This document shows, piece by piece, positions 24,756 through 36,456 of a DNA stretch of 64,000 nucleotides. The translations under genes and the position numbers were made by a program. The notes beneath the pieces are model-generated. The model worked only from the letters and a program-made list of their open reading frames with translations. It was not told the origin of the DNA and made no database searches. Positions within the stretch are counted from its first letter, which is position 1. Each line of letters begins with the position of its first letter. The stretch is from Fomitopsis serialis (Eukaryota; Basidiomycota; Agaricomycetes; Polyporales; Fomitopsidaceae): positions 1 through 64,000 of the forward strand of contig NW_025955024.1 of the NCBI RefSeq assembly GCF_022376445.1, given 5' to 3'.

Positions 24756-25937
24756 GGTCGCGTCTTGACGATCGTCCGTTAGTGACGTCGTTTGGTGCTC
24801 TTCGCTTGCCTTTCTCCAAACGACAACTGTCGGCATTCATATACGTTTCGCACAAAGAGATGGAACTCACAATGCCCGCGCTGCCCCACCTCGTAGCATC
24901 GAGCGTCATGTTACTCAAGAGTTGCGTCAAGTGCATGTCGATATCCATGTTCTGTGACAACAATTAACTTCAAGGCGTACACACAGCAATGCAGTGGCTC
25001 ACCGCTGAGTGTTATTTTGCAGACGGGGGTCGCTGTAGCGTCGGGCCACAAATTATGTGAGCCCCCAGAGAATGTATGATGAGGGTGGCGAACAAAGAGG
25101 TCCTGAAGTAACCCCAGCCGACGCTACATACACCCCTAGCTCCCATGCGCCTCGTTGCACAGTGCAGGACGCATCAGGCGAGTCATGCACGATGTTATCG
25201 GATGGCTTGCTCGGGGCTCTTCCGAGTGTCGATCTGCAAAGTCAACGGCAGGCCTGATAGCAGTGATGCATCGGCCCCTAAATCAATCGTTCCAGCTGGG
25301 CTGCAGCATCGGGAGAACCTGGAGTCAACGACAAAGACGACCATATATGAAAGCCTTCATGAGTTGCATAGCGGTGCGAAGTATGTAGGAGGACGATCGC
25401 AAGCTGTGCGACAGCAACTGCATTCTTCCGCACGTCTAACACGAGGCAACGTTTGGGCAGCATCCCCTGGCATCCCACCACGAGGCTAGAGGAAGGTCAC
25501 CGAGTCGGCCCGAACGGCCCGAATGCAACACCTGCAGAGTGCAACCTCGACCCAGTCGATCCAGTCGAATACGAATGATCCGCAAGTCCCTCTGTAGACG
25601 AGTGAGATACCTTCCAAGTAGAATTGATCTGTTTGAACTGGCCTCAGTACCTTGTGCAATCCCTGAATCAGTTGGTAATGCATGGGTACGCAGCGTCGTC
25701 GGCTCGGGAGCAACAGCAAAGCCCACACGAAGCGACCAGGTAACGCAGCTGCGGCGGGGGCAGCGTTCGCTGATCGACAGCAATAAGCAGTAGGAGTGCT
25801 ATGATACAATGCATCACCAAAGCGAATAATGTGGAGCGCCGAACTCTGCGCACAGCAGGGAGCACTCAGTCTGAAAGCTCTATCCTGAGCATTTGGGTTC
25901 TAGATGGACGCAGAAGCTAGACCACGCACCAGATTGC
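24756..25937. other. 1.2 kb intergenic, no gene recognised
   Basis: Only short overlapping ORFs on both strands, without codon bias or motifs. It separates the small unknown gene (leftward) from the 3' end of the GT8 gene (also leftward). Confidence 0.55.
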
Positions 25938-27162
25938 TCATGACGAAGAGAGCGCCTCACAGTCTGCAAAGTTCTCTCCGTACTTCTCCATTGTCTCCCG
26001 CCACGCCACCGCCCACTCATTCAGCTCGTCAACGAAGATCCCGCCATGTTTGCCCATCTTGCTTTGAATGTTCTTCTCCAGCTTGTTGATGGGCACCTCC
26101 GCGTAGTCGCCCTGAAGAAACGGCTTCACGAGCGTATAATGTACGACGTGTACGTTCTTCTTCAGGCCTGCCCACATCGCTGCTGTGCGCTTCTTGATGG
26201 CGAGGTTCCCGTTGTACGTGAACGGCAGCCGCAGCGCCTCCTTCCCAAAGTAGTGGTTCAGGAACGACTGCTCCGCGTCTTCCGCCGGGTAGTTCGCCGT
26301 CGCGATCTTGGACACCATGTCCTTGAGGACCTCGCGCGACGGGCGCAAGAACAGCACGCCCGCGTTGAACCCCGACGAGAACCCGCGGTCGTCGAGTAAC
26401 ACGTCCGGCACCGCGGCGAAGCGGTACGGCAGGCTAAAGAGCTCGTCGAAGTTGCGGTACACGAGCGTGTCCGCGTCGAGGTACACGAGGCTCTTGATCC
26501 CGATCTTCTCGAGGTCCCACAGCTGCAGCTTCGAGTACTGGTCGAGGAAGTGGCGGTGCACGCCCTCGTGTGGCGGGGGGATGCGCGCGACGGGGTGCGG
26601 GGTGAACCCGCTCACGCTCGCGATGCAGACCGCGCGCGGGGACGTCTTCTCGGGGAGGTAGATCATGATTTTGCTCGCGGAGCTGTTGATTTTGTTGAGC
26701 GTGTGCCCGAGCGTGGCTACGGCGGTCGCGAACGCGTCCGTGTAGAGGCTCGTCACGATGGCGTTCTCGGAGCTCGCGGCGGAGATGGCGACGTCTGGGG
26801 CGAGTAAGGAGAATTCATTTCTGCGAAACACTGCCCAGTGAGTGGAAGACGTCTCTGGGGATGGGAGCGGACGAAATTGGTGGCAAGCTGCGAGGGTGGT
26901 CGGCCGTCGCCGCATACCGCACGCGTTCAAGTGCAGTCCATGGCCACAAGAGAAGCAGAACTCACAAAGGTTGATAGTTATCCAATGCCGTTGGTGTTGT
27001 TCCAACCCACCACCTCCAAAGGAATATAATGTTGAGGAATATTGACAAGCCTATAGCGATGCCACCTGGCGTCCACCGCCTCTTCGACTTTGCCGTCGAA
27101 ACCTGCTCGTTCCACAGAGGCACATAGTCTCTATACCTCCGGAACATTGAGAATTGGCCCAT
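25938..27162 (-). CDS. GT8 family (glycogenin-like) glycosyltransferase, type II membrane protein
   Basis: Two exons (26966-27162 and 25938-26820) give 359 residues, starting MGQFSMFRRYRDYVPLW at 27160-27162. A single membrane anchor lies at about residues 31-54 (GIAIGLSIFLNIIFLWRWWV) after a basic stretch, so the catalytic domain should face the Golgi or ER lumen. The GT8 fold is shown by AIVTSLYTDAFATAV near the start, the metal-binding DxD at about 181-183 (LVYLDADTLV), the downstream FNAGVLFLRPS, DAEQSFLNHYF, and the C-terminal HVVHYTLVKPF. GT8 enzymes transfer glucose, galactose or related sugars from UDP-sugars with retention. The acceptor cannot be deduced; the membrane anchor argues against cytosolic glycogenin. 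Confidence 0.88.
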
Positions 27163-27928
27163 GGCGTAGGACGCTTAGTAACACGAGCAGAAACCGCGTC
27201 AAGCTGGAGAGTGTGAAGTGCTGCGGCGGAGGCGCGGTGTGGTAACTGGCCAAGGTCACGAGCGTTAGGCAGACGATTTGATGGCGATTTAGAGCCTCAG
27301 TGAAGAAAACATCCAGGATATATATGAATTGTCGGAGAGGTGAATGTCAATGTCGTGGGCACCTCGGTAAAGAGCTGAGCGCTGAGGCTCTGCACTGGAC
27401 AGCAGTGCAGCGGCGTCACGGCAGCTTGAGCGCGGGGTTTCCATTTTTAGCACCAAATACTTGCCTTTTCCGCACGAGCTATATTTAGATCGAAGGCAGC
27501 CAATCACAACATCCTTTCTATCTGTGCATGCCAGTGAGGATCTGTGAGTATAGTAAGATTAGTGCGTTGCAACAGTTGGAAAGCTACTGCTGAGTCTAAA
27601 TGCGCACAGTTACTTTGCTTACGGGCGCCACCTCCGTCGGCAATTTCTATAACAGGAAGATGCCGCCTTCGCCAACGATCACGTGCGCCACTGTAACGGT
27701 AGGTACACCGTCACGCAGCCGAAGTTCTCAGATTCAATCCTTCATCGCGTTGTCCACCATCCCCGTGTTCAACGCACTGATGGCCATTACGCCACGGAAC
27801 ACGTATCTCCGAATGAAGCTCATGTCTTTCCTATTTATAGGGCTGGAACCGCCCGAGCGGCAATGGAAGACAGGCAGACTTGACCCGGACGCGGTCAAGC
27901 TTGCCCTCATGCCTTGTCCTTCACCTTC
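27163..27928. promoter_or_regulatory. divergent promoter region
   Basis: This 766 base stretch lies between the GT8 gene (leftward) and the membrane-protein gene (rightward). It contains no gene and should hold both promoters. No specific site is identified. Confidence 0.5.
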
Positions 27929-29619
27929 ATGACCAAACACGCCCGCTGCGCCCTCCTCTGTCTCCTGCTCGCGGTGTGTGTGTGGGCGCAGGATGTACAA
28001 CCCGACTACACAGTGTACGCGGACCCAGGGTGCGTAATCTACAATCGCTACCTCCTACGCCATCGCTGACTTGTACGAGCCCAGTTATCCAGACGATCCG
28101 ATCCTGGACTTGAGGCCACCATTTCCTCGCTCGCTGCCCGTTCAGGTCGTGCTCAATGGCATCGTGCTCACCCTTTCATCGGTGCTGTTCATCCAGCTGC
28201 TATTTACTGCGCAGTACCATTGGCCACTGGCCCCCGTCAACTTCATCCTCCAGCTGTCTGCCGTGTTCACGCTGCTGGTCTGTGCGACCGTGACGACGCA
28301 CATCGTCTTCAGGTCTGTCGACGCCCAGAGCCGCGCCTGGCCGTACATGCTCAACTATCTCGCCGTGGACATCCCGCCGAGCTCGCCTGTATATGTTAAT
28401 TGGCCCACTGCAGACCTAGTCGCCTGGTTCCTCATGACCGCCACATGTGCCGGACTCATCCAGGCACGTCGGCGCACTTTCCTTCTCCGTAGCCTTTCTT
28501 ACAGCCCTTCAGATCGCGCACATCCAGTTTCTTACCTTGCTATTCCCGTCCAAGCTCGAGAAGCGGCTTATTTATATCCTGTTGGCGCCGCTCGTCCTCA
28601 TGTCTGCCGTCATGCAGCTGTTGCGTGTGACCGCCCGGCACACGCTACTCGAGTCCATAGTCGCAGTCCAGAACATCTGCAACGCGACGCTGTCCCTCCT
28701 CTTCACCGCCGCGCTCTTCACCTGGGGCTTCCTCGTCAACCGGAGGAACGCCTGGCGCATGGACGGTGGCACAGCAGCATTTGGGGTGGCGCACTCACTC
28801 TCGCGCCCACGTCCACGGCGATCGCATTCCTCTACGTGCCGACGAAGGAGCAGTACACGTGGATGCCCCAGCTCATGTGGGCGATCTTCCTCTGGCAGAG
28901 CTTCCTCGGCTGGTGGTGGTGGGTCGGCGCGGGCATGGGCGTCGGCGAGGTCGACGAGCTGCTCGGCCGCGAGGAGAAGCGCAAGCAGAAGCGCACGCAG
29001 CGCAGTACCCGCCGCCGCCAGCAGCGCGAGCGTGCAGAGACCGTCCTCCGGGGTGTCACCGGCGCGCTGCGCTTCCGGCGCACCGGGAGCGAGGAGCGGC
29101 CCATTTTGGGCCGGACGACTACCGTCTCCACGACCGACTCCACGAGCGGCACGATTTCTTCGAGGCCCGCGCTGGGGAGGCAGCTGTATGACTGGTTCCT
29201 GTATTGGCGGAGCGAGCACCTGGAGGCGACGCGCGCGCAGGCTGTCGAACGTTCAGAGCGGACTCGGCGGGATCGGTGATCGGCTGGGGCATGGGCAGTT
29301 CGGCTTCCACGACACGCGAAAACGCCAGACCGAAGCGAGAGACGACGAGACCGTCGTCGCATCCGACTCGGACGTGGATGCAGAGTCACCGACACAAGTG
29401 GTGGTCGATTCCAAGCTGGACGGGACGTCTGGTGTCGAGGTGGTGTCAAAAGACGCAGGATTGCATGTACGACATCCGGCACACGAGGATGCTCCTCTTC
29501 CTGTGGCGAGACGGTCGTTGAAAGCCGGAGATACAATGATTCCGGCGGAGCAGGCGTCGTCGTTCTGGTGGTTAGGTCCATTACGGCGGTGGCGAAGACA
29601 GGACTCGACTGTGTATTGA
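27929..29619 (+). pseudogene. multi-pass membrane protein with signal peptide, broken by three frameshifts
   Basis: Exon 1 (27929-28029) encodes a signal peptide, MTKHARCALLCLLLAVCVWA, followed by QDVQPDYTVYADPG. Exon 2 starts at 28086 and encodes several hydrophobic spans, including VVLNGIVLTLSSVLFIQLLF, FILQLSAVFTLLVCATV, a span crossing 28465, LIYILLAPLVLMSAVMQLL, and WMPQLMWAIFLWQSFLGWWW. A basic KRKQKRTQR tract and an acidic tail follow. Three single-base changes break the frame: one extra base near 28465, one missing G in the G run at 28783-28786, and one extra base near 29235. Coding character continues across each break, so this is either a very recent pseudogene or consensus error. 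The family is unknown to me; the topology suggests about seven spans. Confidence 0.65.
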
Positions 29620-29858
29620 TATGGTACGTTCCGCATCTGAATGCTTTGTAGCGATGTTGTCTCTTGCTGTCTGTAGACGCTCTCTTGTGGCTGTTGCGCA
29701 ATGATTGTTTGTACGCTATATACAGGTGGACGGAGCCGCCGTTGATCGTTCGTCAGCGTCTCGTCGTAGGCTTCGCGACGAATATTCCAGGACTAACAGC
29801 AGCGTCGTCGTACAAGCAAAGTTTTCATTTCCGGGATTAACGTACATGTTCAATCATG

Positions 29859-30578
29859 CTAGGACGCAACGGACGAGACAAGATGGCTCCCATCCGTACG
29901 GCTGTCATCATCCCCGATGGGCGGCCGACCCATCTGGGGGTACAACACCGTATCTCCCTCCTCCCCTTCTTCCTCTACGGGCTGCGTCCTGTGGTCAATG
30001 GCTGTGCGCAACCCTTCTGGCACGGCGTGGCCATCAGTTACGGTGTGTATCGAGTCTGTTTGAGGCATTGCGACGAAGTGCTGACTCGTAGTAGCATGTC
30101 GAGGTATCACTGAGTCCAGAGGGCGAACATCGTCTGTGATATCCGGGGTTTCGACAGCGGCATGCTTCTCTGCGCTCGTGGTATGTTCCTCCTCTGTGCC
30201 ACCGGCTTGCCTACGATGTACTCCTCTCGACCAAGGCGTTGCGTTGGCTGCTCGGGCAGGGTCTGGGACGTTCCGAGGCATCATCGCATGTCGGCTTCTC
30301 GCCGAGTCGAGGGAGGAGGATGAGGAGTCCTTGAGGTCTGGTGGGATGATAACAACATGTCTCTCCGCACGGCCGGTGTAGTGTCCGGCCGCGACATCGC
30401 CATGCATATGCTCCGCTCTCCTTAACCTCGGGGTTGCTTGGGTAGAGTCCGGGAGTTGATGAGGCACGACCGCATCATGCGGCAGTTCCACGTTTCCAAC
30501 TCTCTCCACATTGGAAGCCTGTTCGTGCTCTATGATCCTGCCAGTCATGTCAACTGGTCTCCATGTGCCCAAGAGCAT
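29859..30578 (-). CDS. possible low-complexity protein
   Basis: A 239 codon open frame without recognisable domains. It has loosely repeated His/Pro motifs (PHDAVVPHQLPD; RHAMMPRNVPDPARAA; RHATTSQHFVAMPQ) and an acidic segment EEEGEEG. Its first codons lie at the edge of the CpG-depleted tract, while the rest has normal CpG content. Other frames are also partly open here, so it may be chance. Weak call. Confidence 0.25.
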   Translation of the reverse strand: MLLGTWRPVDMTGRIIEHEQASNVERVGNVELPHDAVVPHQLPDSTQATPRLRRAEHMHGDVAAGHYTGRAERHVVIIPPDLKDSSSSSLDSARSRHAMMPRNVPDPARAANATPWSRGVHRRQAGGTEEEHTTSAEKHAAVETPDITDDVRPLDSVIPRHATTSQHFVAMPQTDSIHTVTDGHAVPEGLRTAIDHRTQPVEEEGEEGDTVLYPQMGRPPIGDDDSRTDGSHLVSSVAS

Positions 30579-32937
30579 ACTTGTCTGGATTCCACCTATG
30601 AGTATGAATCATTAATGGGTTGTCTAGACTTTGTCCTCAGCAAGGTGCTTTACCTTGGTTGTAGTCACCAGAAACCCAATTGCTGGGTTTTGGCTGCACA
30701 GATGGCTCTCCAAAGTCCTGACTTAATGTATAATGTTAGTTAACTGATGATGGCATGTATATTACAGATCTGACAACTCACAAGAGCTTTCCAGCAGCAC
30801 GACCAAATTCCTTCACTTGTAGTGCATATGGATATGTCTCCCATAGTTGAATGGCCCAACTTGCTCTGTGCTGGGTTGCAATGGTATGGATGCTATGTCC
30901 AGCATTTGTGATTTGTCCTGAGAAGCCTGGGTGGGGGTTCTCCTCCAATATGGGGCATAAAGTCTGCAGTATCTTCCTGAAGCATCTCTGGGAAACTGCA
31001 GTCTGTTGATTCTCCAAGTAGGTCAAGTCTGGGTGCTGTGGGTCTACTGGTGAGAAGAGGGGATATTCACTACTAGCAACCACACATTCTGGAAGGAGCT
31101 GCAACAGGTTTTGTGCCAGATCTATGTTGTCAAGAGGAGAGGCTGCCTGAGACACTTTGAGAATTGTGTCACAGAGTGTGTTCTGTATCTCATAGATTGG
31201 TAGTTCCATTTTTCTCTTCTTCTGAAGTGACAGCTTCAGGCATGATACAAGTTGCTGGAAAGTATGTGTTGCTGTTCTCACTGTAAGCTAAAGTGGAAAT
31301 AATGTACAATTATGACTTACCATCCCCTGCAGGAATTTTTGAAGCAACAGCCTCCAACAGCATTTGTGCCATTGGTTTGATTGTATCACAAAGAGTCAAT
31401 GTTGGAGCATGGCATGGTCCTATCCTAGTGTTGAAGTCCCTGGGAGTTCTCAGAGCACCCTCCAAGCAGGATGTCAAGCTACTGACAACTGTTGCTTCTC
31501 AGTCCTCTGTAAGTCAGTGAGGAATTGATCAGCTCACCATCTTTGCACTCTTGTATTGAGAGAGATTCAGAGAGGCTCATTGACAGTCTTTGGATCCCCT
31601 CAGCAAGATCCAATGTATAGTTGCGCTCCTTGTCTCCACCACTGTGAGCTGTTGATAGCATGATTTCTAAGCATGAAGCCAGCCTTGTCACAGCTTACAA
31701 ATTGAAGGGGTTAGAGCTTGTATAAAGAAGGTTAATCTCTGACTCACTATGACTTGGGACAATGAAATGTTCTGCAAAGGAACAGACTAGTTGTGATAAC
31801 TTTGTGACACCTTTGCCTTTCAACAGATGATTGGTATTTGCTTCAAGAGCATGACACATTACACCATAGACAGGCAAGAACTGGTGCATATCTTTCAATT
31901 TTGTATGCCCAAGGATGTTCTCCAACAACTGCAAAAGGTTTTGCTGATCTGTGTAGGCTAACCACTGATCTTCTTGAAGCAGGGTCCCTTCAAGAATGAG
32001 TGTTGTCATGTATGCCAGAGTAATACATTCTTCAACTGTGATTCATCAGTAAAGGATTGATTATGAGAGCAACAATGACATACTTTTGAGTCTTTGAATG
32101 CCAGACTGAAAATGCCCAGTATGATGACATAGTATCTCAACTGCATCTGACCATATACATCTCTCAGACAGAGCTACATTTGGAGGACCATTGACCTGCA
32201 CTATGCTTATGTAGCTCTGATGAAGCCACTGTGCAAGTTGTGCATATAGTGACAACTGAGAGGATGGGATGACTGGAAAAAGACTGTTGATGAGGGATAA
32301 TGTGTGCATAGGCTTCACATCCTTTGCTGTCATGATAGATGAAGCAGACAATGGGTCTTGGAACTTTGCAACACTCCATCTGTTCAGTATATCAAGAGCA
32401 AGCTTGCCCAGCTCAACAACTGCCCTACCATCTGTACTAGCATGCCATCTCAACTGTGGAAAGGCTTCTCCATGGGGAGAAGGAAGAGCTGCAGGTGCTC
32501 TGACCTTTGCAAACTCAATCAGAGCAATCAACTCTTCTTCAGTTGATGCATGTACTGAATTCTCACTGTCTGACACTTGTAACTTCTTTACATCCAAATC
32601 CACCCAAGTATGTGCTGAGATATCTTTGACAGCATTTATGGATTTCCTGTGGATAAAAGGCATTCTAGCCTGTCTCAGCTTTTCTAACAGGTAGGAAATC
32701 CACCATGCTTGTGGTGACCTGTATGGACAATCTGCAGCAAGTGCTGGAATGGCAAGTGTGGCCCCAGAGAATGATAGCAATGCTGCCACTGGCACAGCAA
32801 CACAACAGGCAACAGCAATGTCCAGGGTCCAAAGAAGGACCAAGAGCCCTGCCAAGAAAAAGGTCAGAGCTGACTGCAGAAGTAATGGTAAGAGTGCAAT
32901 GATCTCTGGGACATTCCATGCCATTAGGCCATGGTGA
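30526..32937. other. CpG-depleted tract with a sharp right edge
   Basis: Reading every line, I find only two CpG dinucleotides (30800 and 31624) in about 2.4 kb, while flanking DNA shows them every 10-20 bases. CpG resumes abruptly at 32938, inside exon 3 of the DUF6535 gene, and at 30524 downstream of its stop. TpG and CpA are abundant inside. This is the footprint expected from long-term cytosine methylation and deamination. Confidence 0.9.
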
Positions 32938-33497
32938 CGAAGTGACCATAACCGTACCCGTTGATAAGCATCAACAGTGTCCGGGGCGACGTAATTCGTG
33001 AGCCACTGCTTCACATTGATGGCAATGGACGCCGCGCCTAGACTGAGCACTAGCGCGACAAACCATAATGCGTTGATTGTAATTGCCGAAGCTTTGGGTG
33101 GGGTCGAGGTCTGGAGCTGCGGATAATACTGGACATTGAAGGATGTGACCACCGCGGAGAAAAGACCAGCCTAGGCAAGTACTATTGACGGCTAGCACAT
33201 AAGACGATGCAGGTGTCCGGCTTACGAAGACGAGGAGAGTATCGATCTCCCGGTTCCACTTGTCTACCATATCCTTGTCGCGATTCCAAACATCTGTAGC
33301 GCATGCCGTCCATGCATTTGAATACCCGCTCTGCCCGGTCGCGTGTCACTGAAGGGCATTATACCTGTGGAATTTAGGCGACATACCTCGGCACTGTCCG
33401 TGTAGGATTCCGATGGACCACGCATCTTCGAGTCCTCGCGAACAGCGGAGAACTGTGCTTCGGGATCCACGTCTAATGAAACGGTACGAAAGGCCAT
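30778..33497 (-). CDS. DUF6535-type membrane protein
   Basis: Seven exons join in frame: 33387-33497, 33226-33330, 32084-33170, 31748-32035, 31538-31693, 31321-31497 and 30778-31280, giving 808 residues. The start gives MAFRTVSLDVDPEAQFSA. The DUF6535 signature follows: WTACATDVW, DKWNREIDTLLVFAGLFSAV, VTSFNVQYYPQLQ, ITINALWFVALVLSLGAASI and KQWLTNYVAPDTVDAYQRVR. Two further helices follow (IIALLPLLLQSALTFFLAGL and the next), then CPYRSPQAWW. About 550 C-terminal residues are soluble and helical. The family is greatly expanded in agaricomycetes and its function is unknown. From about 32937 downward the DNA is almost free of CpG, yet the frame stays open across five exons. The exon 5/6 intron (40 bases) is the least certain splice. 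Confidence 0.85.
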
Positions 33498-34814
33498 AAC
33501 AAGACGATGTTGACGAGTTGCGGCTTTAGGAGGAACACACGCACAATGAATCGTCTCGAAACAGACAACGTAGGCGAGACTCACCTCTGAGGGCGACTGG
33601 AAGATGGTAGGATCAGAGAGCTTGAGCCGAGAGTGCTCAAGATGATATGTCCGTCTATTAGTACGGCGACAATCTTAACGCGCGTACCACACACTGCCAT
33701 GTCAGCGCCTTTGGAAGGGCCACGAATGACTGAAGCCATCAGACGGACCAGAACCGTGATTCCAGGCTTGCAACTCAGACCAAGCCCGCGGTGACCTCTT
33801 GACATTTGGGGACATGCGACTTTATTGTTAAGAGCGCTGTGTGGTTCAGGTGTGAACACGGACGGCATGGCTCCTAGTCATACGGATACGTCAATCGATC
33901 AAATCAACCTACGAGAAAAGGAACAAACCCTGCCTTGACCGAAAGATTGAGCCGATACGGGTGGGAACGAGGGATGTGTCTATGGCGGCGCAATGCATGG
34001 CAAGTATGACTGTTGTCGCATTGGCCTCTGGCCCAAAGCGTTCCATGCAGTGTCGCGACGACAGCATATATATATGGTTAGCAACATGTCCTCTTGATGC
34101 ACCGCCAAACTGAATACACGGTGTGGTTCATCATCATCATCAGAACAAGAAGCTGTGTGGTTGATATGTACGTACGGCGTCGACAAGAGAACGTTGCGCT
34201 GCTCATGAGGTTCTCTACATGCATGCTGACAGTGTATTCGGATGATGAGTCTAAAGGGAATTTGAGTTTGCCCTCGCGCTGAGTTGGCGGTCAACGCTGG
34301 CCAGTCGCCAGCAAATATAGAGAAGGGAGCCAATTAATAGGCAATCAAAAACTGCCGTCCAGTTTTACATTGTGATGTATTGCAACCCGAACGCGGAAAT
34401 ACGGACCTGCGAGCGAGACGGCGTAAGCAATTGGACAGACATAGCTTCAAGGGTAAGATGCAAAGTCAGAGAGAAGATAACGTCCCTGCTCGCGCAGGCG
34501 ACGTAGTCATTCGGGAGCTCCGCGCATCCAGAGGCACGCGGCCTCCCGTCGGACGAAATATGTCGACACTTTGTTTTCAATCCCGAGCGAGCGAAGTAGT
34601 GGCCAGCCGAAAACTCACCTACAACACTTTCCTCCATCTATAACTCCGTAGCCTAAGGGTATCGTGTCCACTGCGGAGATGCACCGTAGTCGACTTGCAC
34701 AAGGTCCACAATGATCCAGAATGAGAACAACAAGAGGTCGCCTTGGTCGTATAATCGCATGTCATGTCGTGTCCGTGCCGTGAGAGTCGTCAGGAGCCCA
34801 AGGAAAGATGAACC
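33498..34814. other. 1.3 kb intergenic, no gene recognised
   Basis: It contains the DUF6535 promoter side near 33500 and the 3' flank of membrane-protein copy 3. Short ORFs have no support. Confidence 0.5.
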
Positions 34815-35805
34815 CTAAATGATAGCAAAGACCATGGTCGCAAGACAGACACCAAGGCAGACAGTCGTGAAGATGCTGACAGCCGCCGGCGTCGCGACCC
34901 ACGCATACGCCAGGATGCCGACCACGCCCAGAATAAACCCGATCGCCGACATCCAGACTGCCAGCGAATGGCAGCGGGATAGCAGTTGGATAGGCGGGTT
35001 CAAGATCGCGTCCGCTACATCGTTGGGGTTCGCCGGGGACATCACTCCCTTCGAGCCCTTCACGAAGGTAGTGTACGTCGAGAGCGGGCGGAAGCAGCTC
35101 ACGGTGATGCGGGCGTAGACGGGGTTGCTCGGGTTGCTGGACGTGTCGGAGAGTGTCGTGGTGTCTGCCACGGGTGCAGAAGAGGTGGACGGTCGGTGTA
35201 CGTGCTTGTCCTTTTCGCCAACCTGCTCGAGGTCTCGGACCGTGGCTTTCATGGTCGACCTACTCGTGCTCGCGGGCGTGCCGTCGGCTACCTGGTCCTC
35301 TTGGTCGTCTGCGTCGATAAGCTCGAGGCGCACGAGGATGAAGGAGGCGACAAAGGCGAGGATTGCGGAACAGACGTGGAAGATAAGGGCTCCCGCGAAG
35401 CTAGCTGTCGTCAACTTGTCAGTGGCGCTCCAAGGTGCGTCCGGATCGCCTAGGTGGGTGGATGTGCTCGCTAGAGAGAAGAGGAGCGAGTCTATGGACG
35501 AGAAGAATGATGCCTAGCAGGATGACGAACACGAGCTCAGGGAGAGGCTGTATGGCTAACCAGGCATGACTCACGATCCCGCTGACGAGCGACAGCCTAT
35601 TCAGCCATATCGACACGACCTGCAGAATCGCCTCCCTGAACGCGCTTTCGTCGCTGCCTGAGCTCGCCGATACTAGGAGCAATCGTTATCAGTAAGTATA
35701 TAACTTACAGTTACAACTGTCAGTTAGATCGTCAGGCTCACGTTGCTGCGCTGTTTCAATACGCGTTGGTCGTAATTTGAAGACGTTCGTGAACATGGTG
35801 GTCAT
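34815..35805 (-). CDS. small multi-pass membrane protein, family copy 3 (dispersed)
   Basis: Three exons (35742-35805, 35575-35672, 34815-35513) give 286 residues from MTTMFTNVFKLRPTRIETAQ. The core follows copies 1 and 2: ILQVVSIWLNRLSLVSGI, ASFFSSIDSLLFSL, FAGALIFHVCSAILAFVASF with ILVRLEL, and C-terminal helices (AIGFILGVVGILAYAWVA; VSIFTTVCLGVCLATMVFA). It lacks the intron that interrupts the second helix in copies 1 and 2, and has a longer Ser/Thr-rich loop. It is therefore an older paralog, about 11.5 kb from the pair. Function is unknown. Confidence 0.82.
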
Positions 35806-36456
35806 ATGCAGTCCTCTGTGAAGCTACTGCACGATTATGAGCCGCTGGTGCAACGGCCCCGAGCTCGACATATTCGGCGCAAGGTTCTGATGAACAGGCG
35901 GTGTTCGAAATGGACCAGTAGACTGAAGCCCACCACCTGCGAGTCGGAACACTCGGAACACTTCCATCTTGTTCGCATCCTTGACGCCAGACCCATACCG
36001 ACCATTATCTATGCAGGAGGAGCAATGCAAACATCTGGAGGCCAGTGATTATGAAGTGCAAGGAAAGCCAGGAGTAACAGCGACCTTCAGGAAACAGAAA
36101 GTCTCCGAACAGTCTCGCCGCCTCACAGTGTCCCGTGACGGTCACACATGTCACACTCGTAACTGTGTGCGTAACTCTCAACTAATGCGATTTCTGCGTA
36201 TTGATATCTCTGGAACGAGCTATAGAGTCTGTACAAATATATCGTGGAGAAATCGGTGTCGAGAACACAGTTCAGCTCTGCCCCTGCACATAGCTGAGAG
36301 ATCGTAGGCAATCGGTGTAGCCAACGCGGTCATGTGACTGTAATATCCTCAGGCTAGCATCCCGCCCTACTCAAAGTCTCAGCTGCGAACACTTCATAGC
36401 GTTCGCTCAGCGCCGATGAGCAACCGTCATCACGTTGATTGAAAACGCAACCACCC
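35806..36456. other. 650 base intergenic, nothing recognised
   Basis: It lies between the start of membrane-protein copy 3 and the stop of the aldehyde dehydrogenase, both leftward. No gene or repeat is recognised. Confidence 0.5.

Noticed and set aside
28572..29219. 215 codon minus-strand ORF
   Set aside because: Antisense shadow of the membrane-protein exon; the plus strand shows helices and continuous codon bias.
32084..33170. CpG void as evidence of recent horizontal transfer of the gene's 3' part
   Set aside because: The frame is continuous with a typical DUF6535 head, introns are of host type, and TpG/CpA excess points to deamination rather than foreign composition.
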